DNA of 64,000 bases from Lanius collurio (lineage: Eukaryota > Chordata > Aves > Passeriformes > Laniidae): the NCBI GenBank assembly GCA_020086605.1, contig JACBWW010000017.1, positions 10,831,032-10,895,031 of the forward strand. The letters are read 5' to 3'. Below are positions 24,101-39,100 of this stretch, in pieces. Each line of letters begins with the position of its first letter. Position 1 is the stretch's first letter. The notes below the pieces were generated by a model, which had not been told where the DNA came from, ran no database searches, and saw only the letters and a program-made list of their open reading frames with translations. The position numbers and the translations under genes were made by a program.

Positions 24101-27100
24101 CATAAAAGTGTGTATTTCTAATTGTGTGCATGGTGCCTGAAGTATGCTTAAAATAACCACTGCTTTACTGTTGCACGATTTATGGGTATTGAGTTTTTTA
24201 GAGTCTTGTTGGGGCAATCAGAATTACATGAATGTAAAATCATAGCAGGTCCTGTAAGTGAATCATTAGTTTCCAGTCTGGGTTTTGGTTTTTTCTTTGA
24301 TGCAGTGTTAGGAAACGCTGTAAAGCTTTTTGCTTACTAACAGAAGAGAATCTGCTCCCCTCTCCAGCTATAGAAGTCCTGAAATCTTAAGTAGAGCAAC
24401 TGAACTCCTTTAGTGGTCTCTTTTTAGAAAAGGACAACTGAAACATTAAAGAATTTAGAAGTAAATGGGGAGAGTAGAGACAGCTCTTTTTGTGTAGTCT
24501 TTGATCCATGAGTCCTGTAAACTGGAAGAGTATTGCTTCTTGTTTATGTTGTGTTCCCCTTTGTGCATCTTTTCTGCTTACTCATAGCAAAGGCATTAAT
24601 TTTGTATGCCAGTCTAACCATTTTTTGTGCATAGTTTTAAATACACTTAACTCAGAGATTAGATTTCCAAGAACCTGCATGTTTGATAGGAGAACACAGA
24701 AACAAGAGCTTTTTGCAGTTTTGTCTAAAGTAACAGTCTACAGACACCTCAGTTCATAGCTGGAAGAGATTTTTCTGTGAGCTCATGCCATGACCTTAAC
24801 TTTACCTTTTAGTTTGGTACTGAGCCCAGTCACTTACTTTAGATATACCTGTGTGAAGAAGGTTGGAAATGCTTCGGCAGAGAATTTAGAGAGAAAAAAT
24901 GTGGCAGCTCTTGACAAGCAGGGCCAGATTTCAAATGTAAGAGTAATAGTGATGAATTCCTGCGTATTCCATCTTCAGTTATACCAAAGCTTTCTGTTCT
25001 GTTTGATGTTTGTAAGTTACTCTGTGCACCTGAATATTCATGCAAGTTAGGAAATCTGGCAGATCATGAGGAGTAGCTTCTATAGTGAGCAAGTCATGCA
25101 CTGCCTTCAGCTACCTGAAGAATGTTGTTAATCCTGTGGTGTGATGGTAGCAGCGTTCCCTTTAAAGTCAGAGGCATGGTGCTTGCAAAGACTTCCATTA
25201 CAGATTGGTGCAATTTATTTCAGTCTGGAATGAGATTGAGTAAATTTTGTTTGTAGTTTCTTCTGGTGGTTGACTAGCAACTGGGATGAGCCTCTACCTA
25301 GGAAGAAGACTTATAAATTATGCCTTCAGGCATAATTATGCCTTTCAGGACAACTTCCTGGAAGCTGACAGTTCTGTGTAAAAGTTTAGGAATCATGATA
25401 GATGTCCTGTTGTTGCACCCTAGGGAAGTCCGGCACTAACCTGAGATTGTGAGCCATGGAAGTGGTTTGATAGGGTGATATTCTGTATATGCTGCCAGTT
25501 AAACATGTAATAATGGTAATGGTGTGTATGTCATGCTCTAAAGGAGCGCTGAAAATAATTAAACTTCCAGAAAATAGTAGGAGTTGGTTATGCATGTCAG
25601 AAGCTTCTCCAGGAGGTCCAGATGCTCTTTTGAAATTATGGAAGATACGAATTGGCAGACTTCAGTTTGATTATTGTCTCTAATACTAATAGAGGTTTTT
25701 CCTTTTAAAGCAAGGAATTTAAATTAAGGCATTTTCAATAATCTTGATGGCATAAAGCTGTGTCAGGTAATGTTTAGGGTGGGTATTAGCAAAAGCCTCT
25801 TCATTCAGGGAGTGTTGGGCACTGGAACAAGCTCCCCATGGAAGTGATCACAGAACCAAGCCTGACAGAGTTGAGGAAGCATCTGGACAATGTTCTCAGG
25901 CACATGGTGTAATTCTTGGGATTGTTCTGGGCAGAGCCAGGAGTTGAACTTGATGATCCTCGTGGGTCCCTTCCAACTCTGGATATTCTGTGATTCTATT
26001 CTGTGAGTTATGTATGTATACAAAAGCAATATAGTTCCCCTTAAGAAAGATGTTCCAGAAAAGCTCTTATGGAATCCGTTTGCTGTGTGCATTCTCAACT
26101 TTTTTTACCCTGTTGTAGATTTAGGAATAATTGCACACAGAGAAGTAATGTAACAGCAATGGCTTTCTGCATAGCAGAATTAACTACAGTGAGACCAGTT
26201 GTCCCTGTTCACACTTGAGGTAAAAAAGGTTAGATTTACTTAGTACTCACTTACTTGCAATGAGGATGTTTAACAGTTGGAAGAGTTTAAAAGTCTGTTT
26301 CAAATTGTTTATATTAAGCCAGGGAAAGGGGGATGCCCACACATAGAACTTTGTTAGCAGTATTCTTGAGAGCACAAGTAGGACAACTGGCAGGGATTTG
26401 AAGGAGAGGAGTTTGTCAGGATAAACTGTAAATCATTTTAAAGCCAAACTTGTATGGAAAGGCTTTACCTTCTGGGAATTTTCACAGCTGACCTTAAGGA
26501 GGAACCCCAAAGTGTTGTCTTCCTGACTATTTCTTAGCTTTCATCCATCATATGTATTTTAGCAAATGATTGGGTATTAATTGTATGCAGAAGAATAATA
26601 GTAAGGGCAATAGTTCAGTGACCTTAATGTTTGAGAAGCACGGTGATGTGTCCTTAGTTTTATTTTTGTTTTAATAGCTAATGTTGTGTATTTATTCCAG
26701 TAAAATTTTAGTTGTTGATAGGAACCTGCCAAGTGTTAATTTGTTTCAGGTAGGAAGAGTATTCAGTGTAGCAAGCCCTTAAATCTGCTCATCTTTTCAA
26801 TGAGTAGATTACTTTGCTTATAGCAATCACAATAATTATGCCCTGCTTGTATGATTATATTCCTCAGAAATGTATATGCAATTATTTATCAATCTGTAAA
26901 GGGTATTTAGTCTGAGTTTTGAATACCTGTGTGTTAATGCATTATTTTTTCAAGTTTTTGTTTTACAGGACCAAGTATGTGTATATGTGTGAGCATCTGC
27001 TCTGCTAGAACAGAGTAATTGGCAGGCTATAGATGTATGTAGTAAATTACTTGGGTTTTTTATACTCCTTTTCCACATAAGATGAAACACTAGTGTTAGT

Positions 27101-30100
27101 ATCAAGGAACACATCAAATGACTGATGTACCAGGCAGAAAATGTTGGCTGTTGCTTTTGTGTCTGTAGACGTACTCTTCCTGTTCAGTGAGTATGCTCTG
27201 CTCTTCCATCCACTTGTGTGTGTGTATTTCTGTGTATTCAGCTTGATGTGCTTTCAAGGACTAACCCTGTTCTGAGTAAACAAAAGCGTGAAGGTGAATT
27301 GCATGAATTGAGGATGGAATAAAGGTTTGAAAACTTTCTGGTCTGTCAGTTTCTTCAAGCACAGGTAGATTGAGAGAGGAAATGATCCTCTTAAGGTTTA
27401 AGTACCATACTTAAAGATTTGTTTCCTTTATATTTAATCAGGAATTAAGAAATTAACACTTTTTGATTTGGAAGTGTTCAAGAAGGTCTATTTGGAAAGG
27501 ATTGCTTTCCGAAATCCGGTTGAGTTCATACTTTATGTCAATTTCAAAACTTCAAGGTTCCTTCCAAGTTGTAAACAGAAATCACAGATCTTGCAGCCTG
27601 GCTGGAAGACTTGGGAAACTTACATTTGAGGAGAGAGATTGGCAGTAAAGGCTGCCCTAAATACACATTTAGTGCTAGTGTTTGTTTTCTGTTACGATTT
27701 TAAGAGCTGTAGTGCAGATTTTTCGTTGGTCAGATTGATGTTCAATTCAGAACATGGATGCTAGGAAGGTGTTAGCATGCGAAGATGAATTCTACGTAGG
27801 CTTCTTTCTCCAGATTTTCTTTTCAAAACTCAAGGATTTTGTGCCAGGGTGTGTTACTGTGGAAGTGTAATGATTGTAAGTTAAAGATATTTAGGAAGGG
27901 GAAGAAGGGTGCATGTTACTTTTCTGTTGATCTGTAATTAGAAAGTGCCTTTCTTGGCATGGATATGGAAGCACTTTGCATGACTTGATATTTTTTTTTT
28001 TTTTACTTTTGTGCCATTATCATTCCCCACGTCACTCTGCCTACGTAGTATGTAACATCTTTTCTTCCAGGCATTTCCCAGGATTTAATTATTTGAAATG
28101 TCCCATTCTCTTGTATTTCTAAATTACCTAGTTTTGTTCTCCTCCTTAAGTTTCATTAAACACTGGTGATAAAATTGGATTTCTGATTTCCCCTGTGCCC
28201 TTGTTTTTGCTTAAGAAATTAAGATTTTCACTGTGAGGTGAGACTATACCCCCCACCTCCAATCCTGAATTAGTATTTCTTCAGGACATGTCCTTTCTGC
28301 CTTTTTGGTACTTGATTTTTCTCAGTACTTAAATACATGAAAGAATTCTGAAAGAAGTGGCAGAAAATAGGAACTGGTTTCAGGATGAGATTTTGCAATA
28401 TTGTGATGTGACTTCCAGTACTTATAATTCAGTAACTTAGATCCGCTATAAAAAAAGCTGAATTCAAGACAAGAATGGTTTTATTGGAAACCAGGAATAA
28501 GGCTGCAGGTAAGAGCCAGCAAATCTGAGTCTTACAGAATATTTTGTATTATGTACAGAACTCTTTAAGCAAGTTACTTACACAGAAGTGTTGGGTCTTT
28601 CAGGTACTTATGGATATGTACTGTTTTCTGGTTCTCAACAATTTTTTTTTTATTTCATGTATTCTTTGTTAAAGATGTTCACCTTGCTTGCCCTTCTCTT
28701 GCTATTTATCTTCTTCAGTTAGAAGGAAGTAATTACTAGTATCAGCGTACTTGCTTTGTTTTCTGATGAAGATGCTGTGGTCTTGAAATAGGCTGAGTAC
28801 AAAATGAGACTGTTCAAGTATAAGGATTAAAGGTAGTTTAATTCAGTCCCTCTTGGGGAACTAATGTTTTTCATAGTAAGAAAAGGCAAGTCAATAGGCA
28901 AGAATTTATGCTCTTGCTGTATGTATGAGGTGAAGGAACTTGAGCTACTAAAACTGAAGTAAAACAGCTTCCCTTTTTTTGTCAGTAATGTAAGGTTTGT
29001 TCTGTGAGAAGGAAGTGTGTGTGGGAAATAGAGAAACATGCATGTTTATAAAACACCTCTGTCTAATAAGTCTTTACCAGAGCTGTAGGATAAGAATGAT
29101 TAACAGAAATTTCTGTTGTATGTTCATGCTCTCAGCCTTCCTCTGAAGGAGAATTATTTCCTTTGAAGTGTCTTGTCATGAGAAGAAATTTAGAATATTG
29201 AAAAAAAATTGGCATGTCTTGGACTAGAGCAGAAAACATGAGGTTTGGTGCAGTTAATGCTTAAACTCTTATGTCTGGCTTGGTTTTCCATAGCATCTGT
29301 ACTTCACTAGAGAAGGACCTTGTGCTGGTAGTTGTGAAATGTTTTCTTGGAGGGCTTTAGCTGTCTTTAGGTGTTTGGGATGTGGCCTACAGAGTGTCCT
29401 GGAAATAAAGACAAAACCTTGTTGGGGATGCTGGTGAGGGAAGAGAAGCTCTAAAGTGGTCCTAATAAATTTGTTACTGAGGAAAGAAACAAACATCTAC
29501 TAGCTTTAGCTTTCAAGAATTGCAGTCATGGGTAGGTTGTGGGACAAGTCCTGTCAGAAGGTAACAGTTTTGATATTATGTGGCAGGATAGTAAGAAATT
29601 CTGAAGCTATCCAGAAGCAATAAGAAAAATATTCATTGACAGTTTCATTGGTGAATGAGAGCCTATCAAAAAACCAAACCTGTAAAACCAAGTAATTTAT
29701 CTGTTAATAATTCATTTCTTTCATCAGGTAAAAAAGGTCCCTGTTCATGATTTAGTAACCTGATTATTTTTAAAGGTTTTATCCAGAAGTTGGCTTAACT
29801 CAGTAATTTTAAAAATTAAAGTAGGGAGGTATCTGACATTTCATTTTGGCTTGTATTAAACTGTGATTTCACTGGTGTAATTTTCCGGAAGGTAATAGTC
29901 TGAGTGTTTTCCAGTGCTAATTTTCTCAGGAAAATCATTGTCCTGTCTTTCAGCAAAATAAGTATGACTTCTGAAGTGTGCTCAAGAAGAACACTGTGTA
30001 AGAAGCACTTGTTTTAGTTAGTAGAGAGAAGGGGAAGATTTAGCAATAATTTTGCTGGAATGAGTGTGTTATCCCCAGTTGTTTTCACTGTGGTCAGGTG

Positions 30101-33100
30101 TGTATGTAGAGTTCACATCTGTGTTTATACTGGTTGGATGTTTGTTTTGTTTCTGTGGTTTATTCCCACCATTTCCAGGAAGAGTGAGTTTGCATGATTT
30201 AGGCTGTGGTGTAATTTCTCTTCAGAAGTTCATAGGGTTAAATACTGGCTGATAAATTAACTCTGAATTGTTTCAATACTTCACTCTTGCACGTTTGTTA
30301 AATATCAATTACACATTCACATTACCTAAGAATGTTAGATGGGATTCACTGCTGAGAGTTTGAAGGAAGTAAACCCATCACTTCAGCAGATGGCATTGTC
30401 TGCACGGGTGGAATTGGATCTTGAGGTCCTGACTCAGCTTTTGGCAACAGTATCGTATCCAGGGATTGAGGGAACCTCACCTTACTTTGGCTTGCAGTTA
30501 CTGTAAGCCAAATCGAGCCATTTAATGAGGTAAGCAATGTGAAACTGAAGCTGCAGTTGGTAATTTAAAAGCATAGCGTGTTAGGTGGCTCTGAATTTTA
30601 TTCTCAGGGAATGTGTTCAGTGTAAAGTTGATATTTTTCAAAACACATTGTGCTAAATGATCCTTTATAAATATACTCACTGATGGTAATGTAGGTAAAA
30701 TAGTCCTTGTGCAGAAGGGATGTAATGAATTAATGACAAGTACAAATACCTCACAGCCTCTGGTAATTTGCATAGCACCAAGTAGTGAGAAGGATGGGTC
30801 TGGCATAAGGATATTTCCTGAAGTCCTGTAACTGCTTCTCTGCTGATAGGTGGGCTATATTCTCAGATTGAGTGTTTGAGAAGGGCACAAAGCAGTCTCT
30901 AAACTGTCTGTTGTGCTTAATGTGTTTATATGTTTTGTAGATACATCACATCACGTATATTCATGCCACTGTAACTTGATTCCACTTGCAGCCGGGAATG
31001 ACCCACTGAGCATCAGTAACAGTGAGCAGCTGCACGTGTAGTGGAAAAGCAGGCACCTCTGTGTTGGGACTGGAGGGGTGGGATTCAGCTGGCTCTCCTT
31101 GTGCATGACATTGGTCAGTTCCTGTTTTGTCACAGTGAGACATTTAACTATGTGCACTGAGAGAATAGCAATGTCGCTTAAAATATACTGAGCTTACAGG
31201 TATTAAAGAAATGCTTGTCCTTAGAGGAAGCCTTTCCCATTTGCTTCTTTCTTTCCTACCCTTCTCTGTTGTTGCAGATAAATATTTCATATCATAACAC
31301 TCTGTATGACTTTACTTTGTGGCTGTTTATACCTTAGAAACAGGTTTGAACTTAATTGCAGGTAAAAAGTTGTGAATTTGATATGCTAGCCTTTCATTTG
31401 TAAAGGCAGTCTAAATAAACTTGAGGATTACAAAGCACAAGGAATAGCTGGTGTCTGATTCATAGGAGTTTATAATTCAAAATGTACTTTACTAATTGGA
31501 AAACTTTTAAGTTGGTATTTTGTCTGAGCTTTTCAGCCTAATATGGGCTTCTACTCTAGGTAGCATCTTTGCATTGAGATGTAGCAATGTTTGTTCTAAG
31601 TCAAGCAAAGTGTCTAAATGTGCAGATTTACAAACTGAAGACTGACATCTATAGTAGGAAATACATAGATAAGCTCATCGGAAAATCTGTTTTAAGTTAT
31701 TCAGTATTGCACCTGTCACTGTTGGAGAAGCACTTTCCTACCTTTGTGGCACCAGACCTGAAACTCTGATCTACTGATGTTGCAAATACAGAAGCTCAGA
31801 GTATTTAGTTGAAAAGGATGGGTAGGTTTTACTTGAATTTTCATGAATGTACTTTGACAAAAGTTTGTTGGCTAGAGCAATTCCAGTAATTGTTAAGCAA
31901 GTTTCTTCTTTACTAGGGAGTTTCTTTTTTACTTTGGGAGTATATTTCTAAATTTGGCTAAACCAGCTCAGTGCTTTATGTAGTATAACTCTTGGTTATG
32001 TCTTTGCTGGCGTTTGTACTTGGTGGGGTGTTACTTCAGTTTTCTCAAATGTCTTCATCAGCTCTTGTGATATCTTGTGGTCTGGGTATGTTAAAATGCT
32101 CCTTTTACTAAGTTACAAACTGCAATGCCTCTTTTTTTTTTTTTTTCTTATAACAAGAATTGTAATTTGGAGAAGTAAAAGATAGGAACTTTGATGCTAT
32201 TGGCACTGACAGTTATTCAAAGGCAATGTTAGGTATACTCTGCCATCCTGTGTGTGCTTATGCAGCTCACGTTTCTGCTCAGCACTATAAATAAATAGCA
32301 ATTTATTTCTGTTGTGTGCTATGCAGAGGAGTAAAGTACTTAAATGAAGATACTGTGAAGTCTGTGAAAGGGGTTGTTTAACAGATGAGCTTTTAGTCAT
32401 GGCTATGCTGCACTGTATGCTTTTTTTGCAGACTTTTTCTTCCCCATAGCACTGAAGTGGTTAATGTTAAAAAGGTTTGTTTATTTATTTTTGAAGCTTG
32501 ATAGTTTAAGACCATGCTCTAAAAGCTTCCTTCAAAATTTTTTAACTTCACTGTCATATATGATCTTTTTATGTGGAATGCACATATGACTTCTTAAGAA
32601 AAGGAGGTTAGATTGTTTAGGTTGTAAGGTGAATTTCTTTTTTGGTTATCTGACATGAGATGCTGAGCCTCAACTTGTGAATGAATGAACTTAGACAAAT
32701 GTTGATACTTGGTTTTCTTGTTAATGGTTTTAATGTTTTTCTGTCCCCATATTATCATATAATGTTCAGTAGAAGCATCAGTTAAATTCTATTACTTTTT
32801 AATGTGAATGACTGCTTGAGATAATGAAACTGTACTTTACAGAAGAGGTAGTTAAACCTGACAGGAATTTTGTAAATGAAAGCAGTCTTATGGGAGGTAC
32901 AGGTCGTTTAATTTTGTGTGTTAGAGATCTTGTGTAAACCCCATTCCCTTGCTGATTTATCAGGTTTTTTTATTACTATTTTTGGTTGAAGGAAAGGTAA
33001 ATGGACAAAACATAAAGTTGCAATTGTATTGGGTTTCTTTCAAGCCTCTTTAACGTTAGAGTTGAATGGGGCATACTGGCCTAAAAGTTTATAGAAGAAA

Positions 33101-36100
33101 GAAGTTATTGGACTGCTAAACATAAAGACTAAAATGAGACTCCCAGCTTTCCGATACCTTGTGGCTCAAAGAGAACAGCTGTAGAAGTACGGCTGTGGGT
33201 TTTGTGCTTTTTTTACTCTCCTTGATGGTAATGCCCATGGGCTCCTTTTTGAGATGGTGCTAGGCAAAGTGGTACTCTGATAAAATGCACACTTGTCTTT
33301 CAGTTAGTGTCCAAAAATGTTTCTGCATTCTCTGAGAAGTTCGGTTACTAATGATGCCTGGCATTTAGGCTGCCCCAGTCAACCAGATTGGATATTTGTT
33401 TATGTAAAATCCTTGGGTAGTTGTGCAGTTTGGTATTCAGAAATATGAGAGTCAAGCCATAGGTTATGTTGAGTTTTGGAGTCTTACTGTAAATTCCGAG
33501 GGGAAAAGTAGTAGCTCTAGGTAGGTAAAGTTTTCAAGATCTGTTTTTAATACTTCTAAGAAAACCCTCAAACCACCTAGATCCTCTTCTTAGACTTGTT
33601 TTTTCTTCAGACTCTGATCATATGTAGATCTGGGAAACTGTTGATTTTTGCCGTTTATGAAGTGTGGCCTGTGAAAGCGAATGTTTCTGAGTCCATAGTA
33701 GACAATGCTGGGAAGCTGGAGGTGCTGCTCAGACTCTCGTTTGTCTTACCTGACTTGATTGTACTGTGTAGTGCTGCCAGGTTGATTGGTGGATCCAGAT
33801 TGAGAGGTGTCTAAGCTGCAAAGGGAGAAGAGGATTGGTTTATTGAGGGTCATTTAAAAACCTGGTCTGAAGGACAAAGCCTGTGAAAGGGGTGATAAGC
33901 ATACTGTTTTTTCATGGTTTATGTAAAAAACTTAGAGAGAAATGTAAAAAATTTCACTAAGCTGAGTTGACTTCTTTCTAATTCTGGTGTCTGTTGAAAT
34001 GCAGGTTCTTAGCTTAGCCTTTAACTTCACACGGTGCTATGTATAGTATTTGGTGATGATTTAAAACTGGAATAGTTGAGGTTTATGTCTGTGTTGGAAC
34101 AACCTTGAATGTGTCTGCGTATGGAAGAATAGTGAAACAGAATAGAAACTTGTTTGCTGCAAAGTCAGGCTACCACATTTCTTGTTATTCAGATGACAGT
34201 GCTCTTTTATCAGTGCTGAACACCTAACAGTAATATCAAGTCCCTGTAACTAATAAAAATGCTGGAATCCAGGCGTGAGCTTTTGCCATCCAAATTATTT
34301 GAGTTATGAGGTATTGCCAATGCACAGTAATGTTTTAAGCAAGTAGCAAGATAGATGCAGTGATATCTTTTGACTTGAGAACTTTATACAATTAGTCAAC
34401 TGATGAAATTTTCTTGAAGTCCCGCTTCCATATTCCACATATGAGGGGAGAATAGTTTTGCTATAAAGCTTTATTCAAGCTGTTCTAAATGGCATTTTGG
34501 CTGAAAACTGAAAAGGAAAGGTTAAATTACAAGAGCTGTTCTCATTCAGTTGTAGACTATCTTGAAAGCTGTATTCTTGTGAACTGTGTAAAATCTCAGT
34601 TCACTTTGTGTTACAGTCTGATTTCACTGTGGACGTCATGCCCTGGACTATTTACATAATACATTAAAAGCATCTTAGTATGTTCTTTAGAATCCTTTAT
34701 TTAAGGGGAAATTACTTGGTTTATTATAGATGACTGAAATCGTTTCCATGCATTGTAGTCTCAAATGAGCTGGAACAGCAGCCTAAGGTAAGGAAAGGGC
34801 TCTTGGACAAGTTTGTAGTTAAATCTGGTCTGGCAAAGTTGTGTGAGATGAGTGGAGCTGGTTTAAATGTTTGTAATGAGAAGAGGCAGTTCCTGTGTTT
34901 TCCTAGAGTTTGTCCTGGTCTTTGCATTACCTGTGAATTAGCTCACAAGAAGACTTGCTTAAGAGTAACATCCCTTCTCTCTGTGGTCTGTGGGTTGCAA
35001 GGCTGAGGAGTTCATGAGAGCCAGAGTGATTACAGAGGAAAAGATGGGCATGGCCATCACCAACACTGGTGAGATGGTTTGGTGCCTTCTGCCAGTTTTG
35101 ATCTTTTGCAGTTCCTAAACAAAATATTTCAAATTGGTACCGAGTCCTGTGCTTCTGAATGCGTGTTGGGCAGTGGTAATGTGGCACACAGACAAGTCTT
35201 TTAGGTGGTCCAAATGGGACCCGAGTATGGAAAGACAGAGGTGCTAAATTATGTTTGTGAACTATACTGCATAATTAATATATGTGTTAAGTACTAGAAT
35301 TTTCCTGATTCCTGGGGTTCATAGGTTGTGTATGTTATCCTCTCTGGCATGTTTTGAGCCAGTCTCATTCATTTCTTCATCTCTTCCTGTCTGTTTTGCA
35401 CAGTAATTTAGAACGTGAAACTGATTTCTTTTTTCTGGTAACAGTATAACAAATCACTCTCCGTTTCTTCTAGTGTTGTCATGAGCTCTAGTACTAATGT
35501 TAGATTTCTGGGTCAAATGTCCTGTGTGCCCTCCGCCCTCTACCATTCACTGAACAAGCATAGCAAGTGAAAATTTCCTAGAAGTTGGAAATAATTTGCT
35601 GCTGGGAGTCCACAAATACAGAAACAAGATTTCTTCCAGAGAAAGGACAGAATTCTTCCATGATCTTAGAAATGTGTGACTTGAACATGGGGAAAGTAGT
35701 TTACAACAATGCTTAAAATGATGTGGCTGACCTAATTTCTGACCAGTGTTCTAGATAAAAGTCTAATAATTACCAAGGGGTTTTGATACTTTGTTAATTG
35801 CAAACATATGCTTTTTTAGATGTAAATTAGATCCCATTTTCACTGAGTAATTGCTATTTCAACTTGTGCAACAATTTTAAGTTGTCATTTTTAGCAGAGA
35901 GGTAATTATTACAGTGATTACAGTAGAATCCTTCTTAACTAACTACTCAAGAGACTGACATCAGTTGATAAACAGAAGGGACCTCCATAGTTTTCCTCCA
36001 TGAAGGGACAGTTTCAGGCTCTGCTGTAATAACAAAAAAACATTTTCTCTACTATGTAAAATTATTGAGACTGTTGAGAGATCTTAGCAGAAGAGCTTTA

Positions 36101-39100
36101 GAAGGGAAGATATAAAGCTGTGTGGCTTGGATGAATCTGCAGGCAGCTTCGATTGATACAAGAAAGTGGTCACCATGTGTCCGTATATACTGAGAGTCAT
36201 AATTGGAGGGCTGCAGTTGCTTGTGGGCCAGGTGAGGTACAGGGAAGTGATCTGTTGTCTTCCTTGGGACCCATCATAGGTTGAGCAAGGAAGGATGCTT
36301 TGCTCACTCACCATTTCTGTCCTGTTTGATCATGTGTGCTTCTTGTGACCAGATTTAAACTATTGCAATCACTTACATGATATTCATGTACTTGAGTTCA
36401 AGAGGGTCAGAGCTGCAGTTACACTTACCAGTGAAACTATTGCCTTGCCATTATCAAAGGCCAGATCTATCAGCTGGTATTTACTGGGTCTCAGTCAAGG
36501 ATCAGTGTAACTCAGGGATGGATCTTGTGCAAGAGTACCCATTGAAGACTTCTGTGCATTGCAAGGCAGGCTCAGATTGCCCTCATCAGTATGACTTCAG
36601 TCAGGTTTGGAAACAAGCTCTGTAGTAAACTTGTCAGAATGTCTTTGTTGTTTTGCAAGTAGTTAGGTGTGACTGCATGTGTGTGTGAGGAGCTAAAAGC
36701 AGAAGTGTGTGGTATGCTGTTGTGATAAGTGCTTCTGTAATAACCTGTGAAGCTGCTGTTCAGGAACAAGTGAGCATTTTCGCTTTCAGTCATACTAGAA
36801 GCCACTTTCTGCCCTAAAGGTAAGAGTAATGCAAAGGAAGTATCTCTGAACAGTTTGCATTGATCTAAGATGGCTTCTGTGTTCTGGCTACATTCTGTAC
36901 ATTCTCTTGCAGCCCCGCTGGTGCTTGCTTGTCCCTGGGTGAGCTCGCTCTATTATGATGGCATGGAACTGCCCCTGAGTCCCACAGAAACATATTTCCA
37001 ATGCCTGAACTGGTTCTAGGAAGGGAGAAGGAATTATGTGAGTATGGAATAAGGCATGGCATTAAAAAAAAATACAGGCCTCTTTGTTTTGCACGTAATT
37101 CTCTCATATTACTCTTCATATTCCTCCTAATCTTGGATATAAATTGTGTCTGATTAGTAAATTATGGGGGCAGCTAAGATCTGATAACAGGAGAAGAGGG
37201 TAAAGAGAATGAGCCAGTTCAGGTGTTTTATTCCTTTCTGTCTTTGTGCACAGATTTATTGGATGGAATCTGTAGACAAATTTTTCTCTAGTGTAACTTA
37301 ACCATCATGCTTCCAAGAGGCTGTCTTTCCTGATCCTGCAGATTACTGAGATTCTTAAATGGCTGAGAGACAGGATATGTCAGGACAGGTCACTGAACAA
37401 GCAAAGGTGGAGGTTGAAGACCAACTTGTGTGCAGTAGGTCATAGAAGTGCTTCAGTAGTCCCTACTGTACGTTATGGAGTGAGTTAGCCTGAAAGGTCT
37501 TGGTCTGCAGCAGGGTCTCCTAACAACTTTACTGTTTTCTGCTGCTGAACTGCTACCAGTAAATATTGCTGATGTGAGAACCTTCATCCATCCCTGTGAA
37601 TTTAGCAGCCAAAAGTATATACCTTACAAGCTTGGAATAAGGTTGCTCACGCACCAGTTCACCACCTCTTGATGACATGAACAACTTCTGATTTTTCCAG
37701 TTCCTAATGTTTTCTTATTTGATCTGTAATGTGTTTGTGTTTCAAATGAGCTGCAATTTTGTTGAATTTTTTGTGTGTGTTCAGAGGGCTTTTTTGGACC
37801 ACAAGCTGCTAGGAAGTAAAAAGACAGGTCTCTTTTTGTTTGTATGGTCTTGATTGTGTGTCAGCAGTAATCTGTTTTAGAGTAACTGTTGTGAACCTAA
37901 TGCTTCTTGACAGCTGTTTATGAAAACTGGTATCCCTTTCAGTTCTTACACCTTAAACATTGCAAGTGCTGTAAAATGGTAGCCTTGAGAAAGCACTTCT
38001 GTGAGGGATGAATGATGAGAGGATTTTGCCCAGACATGCTGGTGTAAATCAGCAATTCTGCAGAGACCAGTAGATGGACAGTGGTTTGCCTTCGTTCCCA
38101 GTAATGACACAATCAGTTGTAATGTGTTTTTGTTTAGGTTTTGTTTCAGAGGCAGAAATGCGATTCTGATCTGCACAGACTTGAATTCAGTCTTCTGTGC
38201 TTTTTCTAAGTACCAATACTTATAAAAACTTCCTACTTGTCCACCCCACCTTTTGCATCCCCCACTCCCTTGCTTAGAGTGGGCTTAGTGTATTAGGAGA
38301 CTTTCTGTTCTGCACACTGGACTTGAGAACTGCTTCTTTTGTGAATTTCCATAAGCAAATGTGCCGTAAATTTTTATTTCTAAGAGCACTGAAATTATTG
38401 GAGAAATTGAGGAAACAGTCAAAACAGTGGATTGTTTCTTGAGAAGATGCACTCATTGCTACTGCAGTAACATTTTTTCAGTTGTCTTTTTAAAAGTATG
38501 ATATGGATTCTGTCCCTTTGATTTGTTCAACTGTGATTACAGGGTTATGTCAGTTAAGCCTTTTAATGCCTTGTGCTGTGGTTATCTTACTTGGAATATG
38601 GTCTCCAGAGTGCACTGCAGAGTAGATACTTTGTCGAACAAACCTCTGGGGTCTCTGTAAGTGCCAGTTTTCTTCTAGAAACTGTCATTAACTTAAAATC
38701 CCACAGTCATGATGCCAAAAGTTTAAAAAGTTTTACCAAAATGTGAAAGAAGTCAAATACTGCTTACTTTTGGTTGCTGTGCTTCTGCTTGTTTCTGCTT
38801 GTTGACAGGAGTGCCTGCTGGTAGTCAGGTTGAGCCACAATCACAATATCCTTTCTTTTGTGTTCTAATTATTGTAATTCAGATCTTTTGAATGTAGTGT
38901 GCTAGAGGTGCTTCAAAGCATGCAAATACTGAACTTATGACAAGGAACTAAACCTATATCCTTGCATTATTGTTTGAGAGAGGTCCTACTGCCTCACCAC
39001 AAAACAGCACTGTCTGCAAGTTCTGGTTCCTTCAGACTGTAATAAGAGCTGCTCTGGTGTGTTTTGGTTTTCCTAGTGTCTTTGTTGCTGCCAACTTGCT